A DNA stretch of 8,937 bases, taken from Anaerolineales bacterium (GTDB lineage: Bacteria > Chloroflexota > Anaerolineae > UBA7937). The DNA lies in the NCBI GenBank assembly GCA_030593425.1, contig JAUVHF010000058.1:1-8937 (forward strand). Reading direction: 5' to 3'. Below, one piece after another: positions 1-5,685 of the stretch. The stretch's first letter is position 1; every line of letters starts with the position of its first letter. The translations under genes were made by a program, and so were the position numbers. A model generated the notes under the pieces. That model saw only the letters and a program-made list of their open reading frames with translations, was not told the origin of the DNA and ran no database searches.

Positions 1-1586
1 TTTCTCGCCGGCGGTTGACCCAACTGGGCATTCCATTGATTGATGAAAGCGGCAGTTGCCCATTGTGCGACACGCCTTGGCGTCCAGGGGAACTGCGCGA
101 GTACCTGGAAGATCGATTAAGAACCGCGGAAGCGGCTGCAAGACATCAGTCCCAGATTGAGAGCCTATCCGCCGATATTATCACTTCAGCCGACAATGCC
201 GCCACAAATCTACGGAACGTAATAAAGAGTGCTCAACTTGCGGGTATAAGGGATGAGCTACAGCCACTCGTGAGGTGGCTCAACGATTTGGAACAACTGA
301 CAGCTGCCCTACGGAATGCCCTGGAGAAGTACCCGGATGATCGTTCTGCTCCTCAGCAGGTCAAGCGACTGCTCGCGCCGGATGACATTAGCCAGGTTCT
401 GGCTCAAGTTCAATCCATTGTCCAAGCAAAATATCCCAAGGCAACGCCTGAGCAGACTGCATGGGATATGTTAACGCGGCTTGAAGAGAATCTGAAGGCT
501 CTCAAGAAAGCTGAAACTGCATTGAGAGCTGCAGAACTCTCTCAAACGAGGGCACGAATACTACTAAGCAGCTTTGAGAATTCTAGGGATAGCGTCTTGG
601 GGAGACTCTATGACGAGATTAGCGACCGGTTCTCCGGGTTCTATCGCAAGTTGCACGAGTCAGATGAGAGCACGTTTGAAGCGAGAATGCAGCCTCGTGG
701 CGCTGGGCTCAACCTTGAGGTTGACTTCTTCGGCCGCGGGAACTATGCACCCCATGCTCTTCACAGCGAAGGCCACCAAGATAGTATGGGGGTTTGTCTA
801 TATTTGGCCTTGCAGGAGCGGCTTACCGGGGGCATGATTGACCTAATAATCTTGGACGATGTAATCATGTCAATTGACGCCGGGCATAGAAGACGGGTCT
901 GCAACCTGCTAGCATCTACTTTCCCCGACAGGCAGTTCTTGATTACGACACACGACAAGACCTGGGCCACTCAGCTTAGAAGTGAGGGAATTGTCACTTC
1001 GCGTGGGAGCGTCGAGTTCAGTCGGTGGAGTATCGACACCGGCCCACTTGTCACTAGTGAGGTGGACTTGTGGGAACTGATCGAACAAGACCTCCAGCGA
1101 AGCGATGTTCCAAACGCCGCGTTTCGACTCCGCAGAGCTTCAGAGCACTTCTTTGAAATGGCCTGTGATTCACTACAAGCCTTCGTACAGTATAAGTCGA
1201 ATGGCCGCTGGGAACTGGGTGACTTTCTCCCCGCTGCAACGAGCAAATACCGAGCCTTACTAAAGAAAGCAAAACTAGCAGCGCAGTCTTGGGGTAAACA
1301 GGAGGGGTTTGACGAACTTCAAGAGTGCGACAGCGTGGCGGACCAAATTATCGCCCGCTCTAATGTCGAGCAGTGGGCCATCAACCCAAATGTGCACTAT
1401 AGCAGCTGGGCCGACTTTTCAGAGAATGACTTTCGGCCTGTAGTAGAGGCGTTCAGAGACCTGTATGAACTCTTCCGGTGCACCAAGTGCGGTGGGATGT
1501 TGTATCTCGCCTGCACTGGGCGGACACCGGTATCTGTGAGTTGCAACTGCGGGGCAGTCAACTGGAATCTTCAAAAGAAGAACTGA
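1..1586 (+). CDS. SMC/RecF-like ABC-type ATPase, C-terminal part (5' end outside window)
   Basis: The frame is open from base 3, and the first possible start (TTG at 15) lacks a ribosome binding site. No Walker A motif is present, so the N-terminal half must lie upstream of the window. Residues below count from the TTG. CPLC at about 15-18 resembles a Rad50-type zinc hook. Helical, coiled-coil-like sequence follows to about 200. The ABC ATPase C-lobe then appears: a signature-like HSEGHQ (about 249-254), Walker B LIILDD (about 276-281), a D-loop SID and an H-loop TTHD (about 310). The Walker B ends in DD rather than DE, as in RecF. A helical domain (about 350-480) and a zinc ribbon close the protein: CTKC near 488-491, then a CNC pair near 509-511. 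The family suggests DNA binding or sensing, possibly in anti-phage defence, but the exact system cannot be named. Codon use is more A+T-rich than in neighbouring genes, hinting at transfer. It converges with rsmG. Confidence 0.8.
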   Translation, partial: SRRRLTQLGIPLIDESGSCPLCDTPWRPGELREYLEDRLRTAEAAARHQSQIESLSADIITSADNAATNLRNVIKSAQLAGIRDELQPLVRWLNDLEQLTAALRNALEKYPDDRSAPQQVKRLLAPDDISQVLAQVQSIVQAKYPKATPEQTAWDMLTRLEENLKALKKAETALRAAELSQTRARILLSSFENSRDSVLGRLYDEISDRFSGFYRKLHESDESTFEARMQPRGAGLNLEVDFFGRGNYAPHALHSEGHQDSMGVCLYLALQERLTGGMIDLIILDDVIMSIDAGHRRRVCNLLASTFPDRQFLITTHDKTWATQLRSEGIVTSRGSVEFSRWSIDTGPLVTSEVDLWELIEQDLQRSDVPNAAFRLRRASEHFFEMACDSLQAFVQYKSNGRWELGDFLPAATSKYRALLKKAKLAAQSWGKQEGFDELQECDSVADQIIARSNVEQWAINPNVHYSSWADFSENDFRPVVEAFRDLYELFRCTKCGGMLYLACTGRTPVSVSCNCGAVNWNLQKKN

Positions 1587-1606
1587 AAGCCGAGCTATTT
1601 CTGCAC

Positions 1607-1634
1607 ATAAACAAAACAGGTTTCTATACCTGCT
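1607..1634 (-). terminator. Probable intrinsic terminator of rsmG
   Basis: On the minus strand, about 20 bp past the rsmG stop, the arms CAGGT and ACCTG flank a 6-nt loop (plus-strand arms 1617-1621 and 1628-1632). One G-U and one A-U pair may extend the stem. A T-rich run TTTTGTTTA follows immediately on the minus strand. The stem is short, so termination may be weak. On the plus strand no T-run follows, so it is less likely to serve the ATPase gene. Confidence 0.45.
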
Positions 1635-1655
1635 CTGCCCCTTGTTTCAGAAGCC

Positions 1656-2375
1656 CTAAGTTAGCGGCCGCTTGGCTGGCACCCCTGGCCTTCGGGGGTA
1701 TTTTTCCGGGCTGGGAGCCACCTTCTCCACCACTACCAGGTTTCGCCGCCCCGTAGAGTGGGGCAACTCCAGACCCTTCACCTCTCTCAAGCGCCCACCC
1801 AAGACCCTGAGAGACGCCTGAGAGGTCTCCAACTCCTCACCTATATCTGGCCCCTTCTGAGCCAAGAAGATCCCCCCCATCCGGCAAAGGGGCAAGGCGT
1901 ACTCTAGAAGCACGGGTAGGGTGGCCACGGCCCGGGCCAACACCAGATCGTACTCCTCCCGATGTCCGGACTGGCGGCCCAGTTCCTCGGCCCGCCCCCT
2001 TATGATCTCCACCCCCGGCAGTTCCAATCTCTCCACCAGGTGTTCTAAGAATCGGACCCTCTTCTTCTTAGCCTCAAGAAGGGTCAGTTCCATCTGGGGC
2101 CGGGCTATCTTCAAGGGGAGGCCGGGGAAGCCGGCCCCAGCCCCGATATCCAGGTGTCGCCATCTGTCTATGGGCAACCCCGCTAAAACCAGGAGGCAGG
2201 AGAGGGAATCCAAGAAGTGCTTAATCTGCACCTCCTGGTAGTCGGTGATAGCGGTGAGGTTAACCCGTTCGTTCCAGGCGATCAGTTCCTCATAGTAGGT
2301 CTGGAAGGCGGCCAGCATATCGGACGTGAGATCCAGTCCCCATCGGCGGGCCCCTTCCTCCAAGAGTTCCATCAT
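1656..2375 (-). CDS. rsmG: 16S rRNA (guanine-527-N7)-methyltransferase RsmG (GidB)
   Basis: RsmG is a cytoplasmic enzyme that uses S-adenosylmethionine to methylate N7 of G527 in the 530 loop of 16S rRNA. Loss of this modification is known to give low-level streptomycin resistance. The 239-residue protein has the family's usual size and order. The N-terminal helical part carries the NLTAI signature (39-43). The SAM-binding loop is DIGAGAGFPG (76-85). ARAVA (147-151) follows a YDLVL strand. The C-terminus carries KYPRRPGVPAKRPL (225-238), the family's conserved tail, so the gene looks complete. The start is one of two adjacent ATG codons at 2375 and 2372. A GGAG directly abuts the first, giving slightly better spacing to the second. 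It is transcribed alone, divergently from the solute-binding protein gene, without the common neighbours mnmG, parA or parB in view. Confidence 0.96.
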   Translation of the reverse strand: MMELLEEGARRWGLDLTSDMLAAFQTYYEELIAWNERVNLTAITDYQEVQIKHFLDSLSCLLVLAGLPIDRWRHLDIGAGAGFPGLPLKIARPQMELTLLEAKKKRVRFLEHLVERLELPGVEIIRGRAEELGRQSGHREEYDLVLARAVATLPVLLEYALPLCRMGGIFLAQKGPDIGEELETSQASLRVLGGRLREVKGLELPHSTGRRNLVVVEKVAPSPEKYPRRPGVPAKRPLT

Positions 2376-2384
2376 CTCCGCCCC

Positions 2385-2413
2385 ATTATACCCCGAGTTG
2401 AAGCGAAGAGCGA
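2385..2413 (-). promoter_or_regulatory. rsmG promoter with consensus -10, probably near-leaderless
   Basis: On the minus strand a perfect TATAAT (plus positions 2385-2390) lies only 9 nt before the first ATG of rsmG. The hexamer 17 bp upstream (2408-2413, TCGCTC) is a poor -35. Start of transcription 6-7 nt after the -10 would fall within 2-3 nt of the ATG, so a transcript from this promoter would have almost no 5' leader. Confidence 0.55.
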
Positions 2414-2429
2414 CCTATTGTGCTATAAT
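2398..2429 (+). promoter_or_regulatory. Extended -10 promoter of the solute-binding protein gene
   Basis: TGCTATAAT at 2421-2429 is an extended -10 with a perfect TATAAT (2424-2429). The best -35 candidate is TTGAAG at 2398-2403, but its 20-bp spacer is long, so the extended -10 probably carries recognition. Transcription would start near 2436, giving a leader of about 28 nt that contains the AAGGAG ribosome binding site (2453-2458). The element interleaves with the upstream part of the divergent rsmG promoter. Confidence 0.6.
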
Positions 2430-2463
2430 GGGTTTAGCGTTCTTCTCGATGGAAGGAGCCTAT

Positions 2464-3753
2464 ATGTCTAAGGTCTCTGGTTGTGGGGTCTGTCTCTCCC
2501 TTGTGGCTTCCTTTATCCTCGTGGCGCTTTTGGGGTGTGCCGCTGCCGAAACCCCTACGCCTCAAGCCACCTTCCCGCCTTCCCCCGCGGTCGCCAAGAG
2601 CCCTACGCCTTCGCCCTCTCCCTATACCCCCCCCTCGGCTATCACCCTCACCCTCTGGACCACGGAAGCCTTCATCCCCTCTCCCGATACCCCTGCTGGG
2701 GAGGTGATGGAGGGGATATACCGTGGTTTCCGGGAGGCGCATCCCGATGTCGCCATCCAGTTCGTGCCTAAGCGGCCTTACGGGAAGGGGGGGCTCCTGG
2801 ATTTCCTCCTCACGGCCAGCGCCGTGGCCCCCCAGACCCTCCCTGATCTGGTAACCATCGACCTCTCCCAGGTGGGGTTCCTGCTAGGGAAGGAGATGCT
2901 CCAGCCCTGGGATGGGCTCATCCCCGAGGAAGTGGCTGACGACCTCTTCCCCCGCATCCGCCAGGCGGGCAGCAAGGAGGGCCAACTCCTAGCCCTTCCC
3001 CTTCATATCGATATAGAACATCTGGTCTATAACCCCTTCCTCATAGATAGTCCACCCCGCACCTGGGATGAGTTGCGGAGCCAGGAGACCCCCTATGTTT
3101 TCCCCGCCGGGGGTGAGGAGGGGGTGGTCAACGATTCCTTCCTCATCCAGTATCTGGCTTTGGGCGGCTCCCTGATAGATGAGGAGGGGAACCCGGATTT
3201 AGAGGGGGCGGTTCTAACCCAGGTACTGGAGTTTTACAGGGACGGATACGAGGCAGGGTATATCTCTCCTTCTGTTTTGGCCTTGGAGAGCCTCGATGAC
3301 TCCTGGGCTCTCTTCAAGGAGGGCGGGGTAGCAATGGCGAACGTCAGTTCCCAACACCTCCTAATGGAGGGGGCTGAAGTAGCCTACGCTCCCCTCCCCA
3401 CCAAGAACGGGGCCCAGGCCACCATGGCCCGGTGCTGGGGCTTCGTGCTCTTAACTCCCGATCCCCGCCGTCAAGCGGCAGCGGCGGAGTTCGTCCAATG
3501 GTTCTTGAGCCCGGAGAACCTGGCCGCTTGGGCTCAGGCCAGTGGTCATCTACCCCCCAGCCGTTCGGCCCTCCGCCTATCGATAGAGGATACCGCCTAC
3601 CGGCTCTTCGTGCGACGCCAAATAGAGGCGGCCTATTTCCGCCCCTCGAAGGAGGAGATTGGCGCCGCCCTCCAGCAGGCGGTAGTAGATGTTTTGAGCG
3701 GCAACGCCACCCCCCAAAAGGCAACGGATCAAGTTATGCAAGCCTTGCACTAA
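2464..3753 (+). CDS. Extracellular solute-binding lipoprotein (ABC transporter, family 1 SBP)
   Basis: This 429-residue protein is likely an extracytoplasmic receptor that captures a solute, often a sugar or oligosaccharide in this family, and delivers it to an ABC importer. The ATG at 2464 is chosen because AAGGAG lies 5 nt upstream and a lipoprotein signal follows at once. The open frame extends upstream, but an ATG at 2449 overlaps the ribosome binding site. A hydrophobic signal segment (11-24) ends in the lipobox LLGC with Cys25 as the lipidated residue. A Pro/Thr/Ser-rich tether (30-57) then leads to the mature domain, which opens with ITLTLWTTEA (60-69). Typical family features are GIYRGFREAHPDV (84-96), LPDLVTID (126-133), ALPLHIDIEHLVYN (177-190, the usual 'P...D...L.YN' segment), TWDEL (200-204) and FVQWFLSPENLAAW (343-356). 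No permease or ATPase gene adjoins it, so its transporter must lie elsewhere. The ligand cannot be read from sequence. Confidence 0.88.
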   Translation: MSKVSGCGVCLSLVASFILVALLGCAAAETPTPQATFPPSPAVAKSPTPSPSPYTPPSAITLTLWTTEAFIPSPDTPAGEVMEGIYRGFREAHPDVAIQFVPKRPYGKGGLLDFLLTASAVAPQTLPDLVTIDLSQVGFLLGKEMLQPWDGLIPEEVADDLFPRIRQAGSKEGQLLALPLHIDIEHLVYNPFLIDSPPRTWDELRSQETPYVFPAGGEEGVVNDSFLIQYLALGGSLIDEEGNPDLEGAVLTQVLEFYRDGYEAGYISPSVLALESLDDSWALFKEGGVAMANVSSQHLLMEGAEVAYAPLPTKNGAQATMARCWGFVLLTPDPRRQAAAAEFVQWFLSPENLAAWAQASGHLPPSRSALRLSIEDTAYRLFVRRQIEAAYFRPSKEEIGAALQQAVVDVLSGNATPQKATDQVMQALH

Positions 3754-3756
3754 AAG

Positions 3757-3784
3757 AGGGGAAGGAGCGATCGCTCCTTCCCCT
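3757..3784. terminator. 28-bp perfect palindrome, probable bidirectional terminator
   Basis: Arm AGGGGAAGGAGCGA (3757-3770) is followed directly by its exact reverse complement (3771-3784), with GCGATCGC at the centre. It begins 4 nt after the solute-binding protein stop codon and lies 17 nt beyond the convergent hsp20 stop. In RNA the stem would have about 12 pairs with a tetraloop formed by opening central pairs. The minus-strand side is followed by CTTTTA, a short U-run suited to hsp20. The plus side lacks a U-run. Shared termination is inferred from position and symmetry. Confidence 0.72.
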
Positions 3785-3801
3785 GTCTGTAACTCGATGA
3801 C

Positions 3802-4245
3802 TTACTTGGTCTTCACCTCGATGAGCTTGGGTTTGGCTTCGTCGGCCTTGGGAATGGTAAGGGTCAGGAGACCGTGCTCGAAGGTGGCTTCGGCTTTCTC
3901 CCCTTGCGCGCCACTACGCAAGATTATCGAGCGGGAGAAACGGCCGTACCGCCGCTCACGACGGACATAGTTCTCCTCCTCCACCTTCTCCTCAGCCTTG
4001 GTCTCGCCGGCAATGGTAAGCGTATTGCCGGTGATGGTGATGTCGATGTCCTCCGGCTTGACACCAGGGACTGCGGTCCTCACCACCACGTTATCGGGCG
4101 TCTCATAGATATCGATAGCCAAGGTCTCCTGGATGGGCAAGCGCCACCCTGCGCGGGGCCATACCCAGCCCTCCTCGAAGAGCCGGTCCATAGCCTCCCG
4201 CAAGGAGATAAAATCCCTAAGAGGTTCCCAACGGGTGATGCTCAT
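3802..4245 (-). CDS. hsp20: Small heat-shock protein, Hsp20/alpha-crystallin family
   Basis: This is an ATP-independent cytoplasmic holdase. Oligomers bind unfolding proteins and pass them to ATP-driven chaperones. The 147-residue length is typical. A short N-terminal arm rich in aromatic and basic residues (1-40, WEPLRDFISLREAMDRLF) precedes the alpha-crystallin domain (about 41-134). That domain contains AVPGVKPEDIDI (58-69), ITGNTLTIAGE (71-81), and the hallmark AxxxxGLLxLxIPK (120-133). The C-terminal tail carries IEV (142-144), an I-x-I/V motif that would dock into a neighbouring subunit. The ATG at 4245 follows a strong AAGGAGGTG ribosome binding site (complement of about 4251-4259). 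It diverges from the dnaJ-hspR-clpC cluster across a symmetric double promoter, so joint heat-shock control is likely. It converges on the solute-binding protein gene across a 28-bp palindrome. Confidence 0.95.
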   Translation of the reverse strand: MSITRWEPLRDFISLREAMDRLFEEGWVWPRAGWRLPIQETLAIDIYETPDNVVVRTAVPGVKPEDIDITITGNTLTIAGETKAEEKVEEENYVRRERRYGRFSRSIILRSGAQGEKAEATFEHGLLTLTIPKADEAKPKLIEVKTK

Positions 4246-4282
4246 GGCTACACCTCCTTCTCAAAGGTTTTTCTTCACCATT

Positions 4283-4311
4283 ATTATAGCATCTTTAGTC
4301 GTTCTTGTCAA
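4283..4311 (-). promoter_or_regulatory. hsp20 promoter, full sigma-70-type consensus
   Basis: Read on the minus strand, TTGACA (plus positions 4306-4311) and TATAAT (4283-4288) are both perfect and exactly 17 bp apart. TGC directly before the -10 adds the extended -10 element. Transcription would start near 4276, leaving a leader of about 30 nt that includes the AAGGAGGTG site. Confidence 0.88.
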
Positions 4312-4347
4312 CTCTTCTTATGGGCGATAAGTAAGATAGTTGACAAG
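4304..4347. promoter_or_regulatory. Imperfect dyad between divergent heat-shock promoters, candidate HspR operator region
   Basis: The left arm (4304-4321, CTTGTCAACTCTTCTTAT) pairs over all 18 bases with the right arm (4327-4347) if three extra bases on the right (T4332, T4337, A4338) are bulged. The inner part is CTTAT-GGGCG-ATAAG (4317-4331), a perfect inverted repeat with a 5-bp spacer. The outer part is CTTGTCAAC and GTTGACAAG, which contain the two opposing -35 boxes. A repressor on this element would block both promoters. The canonical HAIR sequence of actinobacterial HspR (CTTGAGT-N7-ACTCAAG) is not present. Assignment to HspR is inferred from its gene lying in the controlled operon. 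Confidence 0.55.
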
Positions 4348-4368
4348 GTTGTGCTAAGATGTTATAAT
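4340..4368 (+). promoter_or_regulatory. dnaJ-hspR-clpC operon promoter, full sigma-70-type consensus
   Basis: TTGACA (4340-4345) and TATAAT (4363-4368) are both perfect with a 17-bp spacer, and TGT before the -10 supplies the extended -10 element. The spacer shares AG at its start and AAGATG at its end with the divergent hsp20 promoter. Transcription would start near 4375, giving a leader of about 22 nt. No other promoter is evident in the short gaps of the downstream genes, so this one probably drives all four. Confidence 0.9.
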
Positions 4369-4397
4369 ATCTAAAAGAGTGCCGGTCGTTAATCGAT

Positions 4398-5321
4398 ATG
4401 GACTACAAAGATTACTACAAGATCCTGGGCGTTGAGAGGAACGCTGACCAGAAGGAGATAAGGAAGGCTTATCGTCAGCTGGCCCGCCAGCACCACCCTG
4501 ATGTGAACCCTGGAGACCGCTCAGCCCAGGGGCGGTTTAAGGAGATAAACGAGGCCTACGAGGTCCTCTCCGACCCGGAAAAGCGTCAGAGGTACGATCA
4601 GTTGGGTACCAGTTGGCACGAGTGGCAGAGGATGGGGGGAGACCCCTCGGGCTTCGACTGGGGACGCTGGTTCACGGGGCAGCCAGGGCAGGCCTATGTG
4701 CAGTATGGCGACTTAGATGAGCTTCTGGGTGGTCTGGGTGGGTTCTCCGATTTCTTTCAGGCTATCTTCGGAGGCACGCCAAGGAGTTCCTGGCGCACCG
4801 CTCCCCGTCGAGGCCGGGACTACGAACAAGAGGTGGAGATCACCCTAGAGGAAGCGTTCCACGGCACTACCACGATCCTCTCCAAGGATGGCCGCCGTTT
4901 GGAGGTGAAGATCCCGCCAGGCGTGGGCACCGGCTCCCGAATACGTGTGGCCGGGGAAGGCGGCGACGGCTACGGCGGGGCCAAAGGGGATCTCTATCTG
5001 AGGATTAAGGTGGCTCCCCATCCCCGCTTCAGACGAAAGGGTGATGATCTCCATGTTGAGGTCCCTTTAGATCTCTATACCACCGTTTTGGGAGGGGAAG
5101 CGAGGGTGCCTACACCGAAAGGCGATATCATGTTGAAGATCCCCCCAGAGACCCAAAGCGGCAAGACTTTCCGCCTCAAGGGACAGGGGATGCCTAATCT
5201 TAAGGATCCCCAAAAGCGAGGCGATCTTTACGCTAAAGTGAAGGCCAGACTGCCTCAGAAGTTGACCCCGCGGGAGCGGGAACTGTTTGAAGAACTTAAG
5301 AGGTTGCGTAAAGAGAGGTGA
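4398..5321 (+). CDS. DnaJ-family co-chaperone without zinc finger (CbpA-like, type B J-protein)
   Basis: J-proteins deliver unfolded substrates to DnaK and stimulate its ATPase. The 307-residue protein has a J domain at 4-69 with the essential HPD tripeptide at 33-35. A Gly/Phe- and aromatic-rich linker spans about 80-130 (for example DELLGGLGGFSDFF). Two C-terminal beta-sandwich substrate-binding domains run from about 140 to 290, opening with EVEITLEEAFHGTT (145-158) and including KIPPGVGTGSRIRV (171-184) and KIPPETQSGKTFRLKGQGMP (247-266). The four CxxCxGxG repeats of classical DnaJ are absent, so CbpA is the closest named type. The ATG at 4398 is the only start that begins cleanly at the J domain. 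It has no convincing ribosome binding site. It is first in the operon, directly before hspR. No dnaK or grpE is in the window, so its Hsp70 partner is encoded elsewhere. Confidence 0.93.
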   Translation: MDYKDYYKILGVERNADQKEIRKAYRQLARQHHPDVNPGDRSAQGRFKEINEAYEVLSDPEKRQRYDQLGTSWHEWQRMGGDPSGFDWGRWFTGQPGQAYVQYGDLDELLGGLGGFSDFFQAIFGGTPRSSWRTAPRRGRDYEQEVEITLEEAFHGTTTILSKDGRRLEVKIPPGVGTGSRIRVAGEGGDGYGGAKGDLYLRIKVAPHPRFRRKGDDLHVEVPLDLYTTVLGGEARVPTPKGDIMLKIPPETQSGKTFRLKGQGMPNLKDPQKRGDLYAKVKARLPQKLTPRERELFEELKRLRKER

Positions 5322-5326
5322 GTTGA

Positions 5327-5674
5327 ATGGTCCAGCATCTACCAAAAGACGATGAGCCTTGTTACATAATCAGCGTGGCCGCCAGGATGGTGAGCCTACA
5401 CCCTCAAACCCTGCGCTACTACGAGCGTTTAGGGCTGGTGCAACCCACCCGTTCTGAGGGAAACCGACGCCTCTATTCGCCTCGGGATATCGGGAGGTTA
5501 CGCCGCATCGCCCGCCTAACAGATGAACTGGGGGTTAACCTGGCCGGGGCAGAGGTCATCCTGAACATGGCTCGCAAGATGGAGAAGATGAGAGCAGAGA
5601 TGGGGCGGATGGAGGCTGAGTTCGAGAGGGAGATCGAGGGGCTACGCTCTAGACTGCGCCAACTGGAGGGTTAA
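5327..5674 (+). CDS. hspR: Heat-shock transcriptional repressor HspR, MerR family
   Basis: HspR represses chaperone operons. In actinobacteria DnaK is its co-repressor, so titration of the chaperone by unfolded proteins relieves repression. The 115-residue protein starts with a short tail, then a MerR-type winged helix-turn-helix (about 13-75). The family-typical ISVAARMVSLHPQTLRYYER (14-33) is followed by LGLVQPTRSEGNRRLYSPRDI (35-55) and the HspR hallmark GVNLAGAEVIL (69-79). A charged Glu/Arg/Met coiled coil (about 81-115) probably dimerises. No effector-binding domain follows. The ATG at 5327 lies 5 bp after the dnaJ stop, with GAGGTG (5315-5320) 6 nt upstream overlapping that stop, which indicates tight co-translation. 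Being inside the dnaJ-clpC operon implies autoregulation through the divergent promoter region. Annotation as HspR is well supported; the operator used here is not proven. Confidence 0.93.
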   Translation: MVQHLPKDDEPCYIISVAARMVSLHPQTLRYYERLGLVQPTRSEGNRRLYSPRDIGRLRRIARLTDELGVNLAGAEVILNMARKMEKMRAEMGRMEAEFEREIEGLRSRLRQLEG

Positions 5675-5685
5675 GGGGCTTGGTG

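Noticed and set aside
1100..1160. R-x4-H motif (RRASEH) in the ATPase C-terminal helical domain as a HEPN RNase site
   Set aside because: The motif is short and common by chance, the surrounding helices do not clearly match HEPN, and nothing else supports a nuclease.
2326..2463. Longer N-terminus for the solute-binding protein starting at 2326
   Set aside because: It would overlap the start of rsmG and the promoter, and would place 46 residues before a clear lipoprotein signal peptide. AAGGAG points to the ATG at 2464.
3344..3724. 126-codon open frame on the minus strand inside the solute-binding protein gene
   Set aside because: Low-complexity Gly/Pro/Arg product, no ribosome binding site, and it lies wholly opposite a well-supported gene of high G+C.
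3767..3774. GCGATCGC octamer, the HIP1 motif abundant in cyanobacteria
   Set aside because: It is explained as the centre of a single terminator-like palindrome, I saw no repeated copies, and the gene content does not look cyanobacterial.
4331..4385. Possible CIRCE element (HrcA operator) around GTGCTAA at 4351-4357 and GAGTGC at 4378-4383
   Set aside because: Only the right half-site is partly matched. The sequence nine bases upstream does not resemble TTAGCACTC, so no inverted pair exists.
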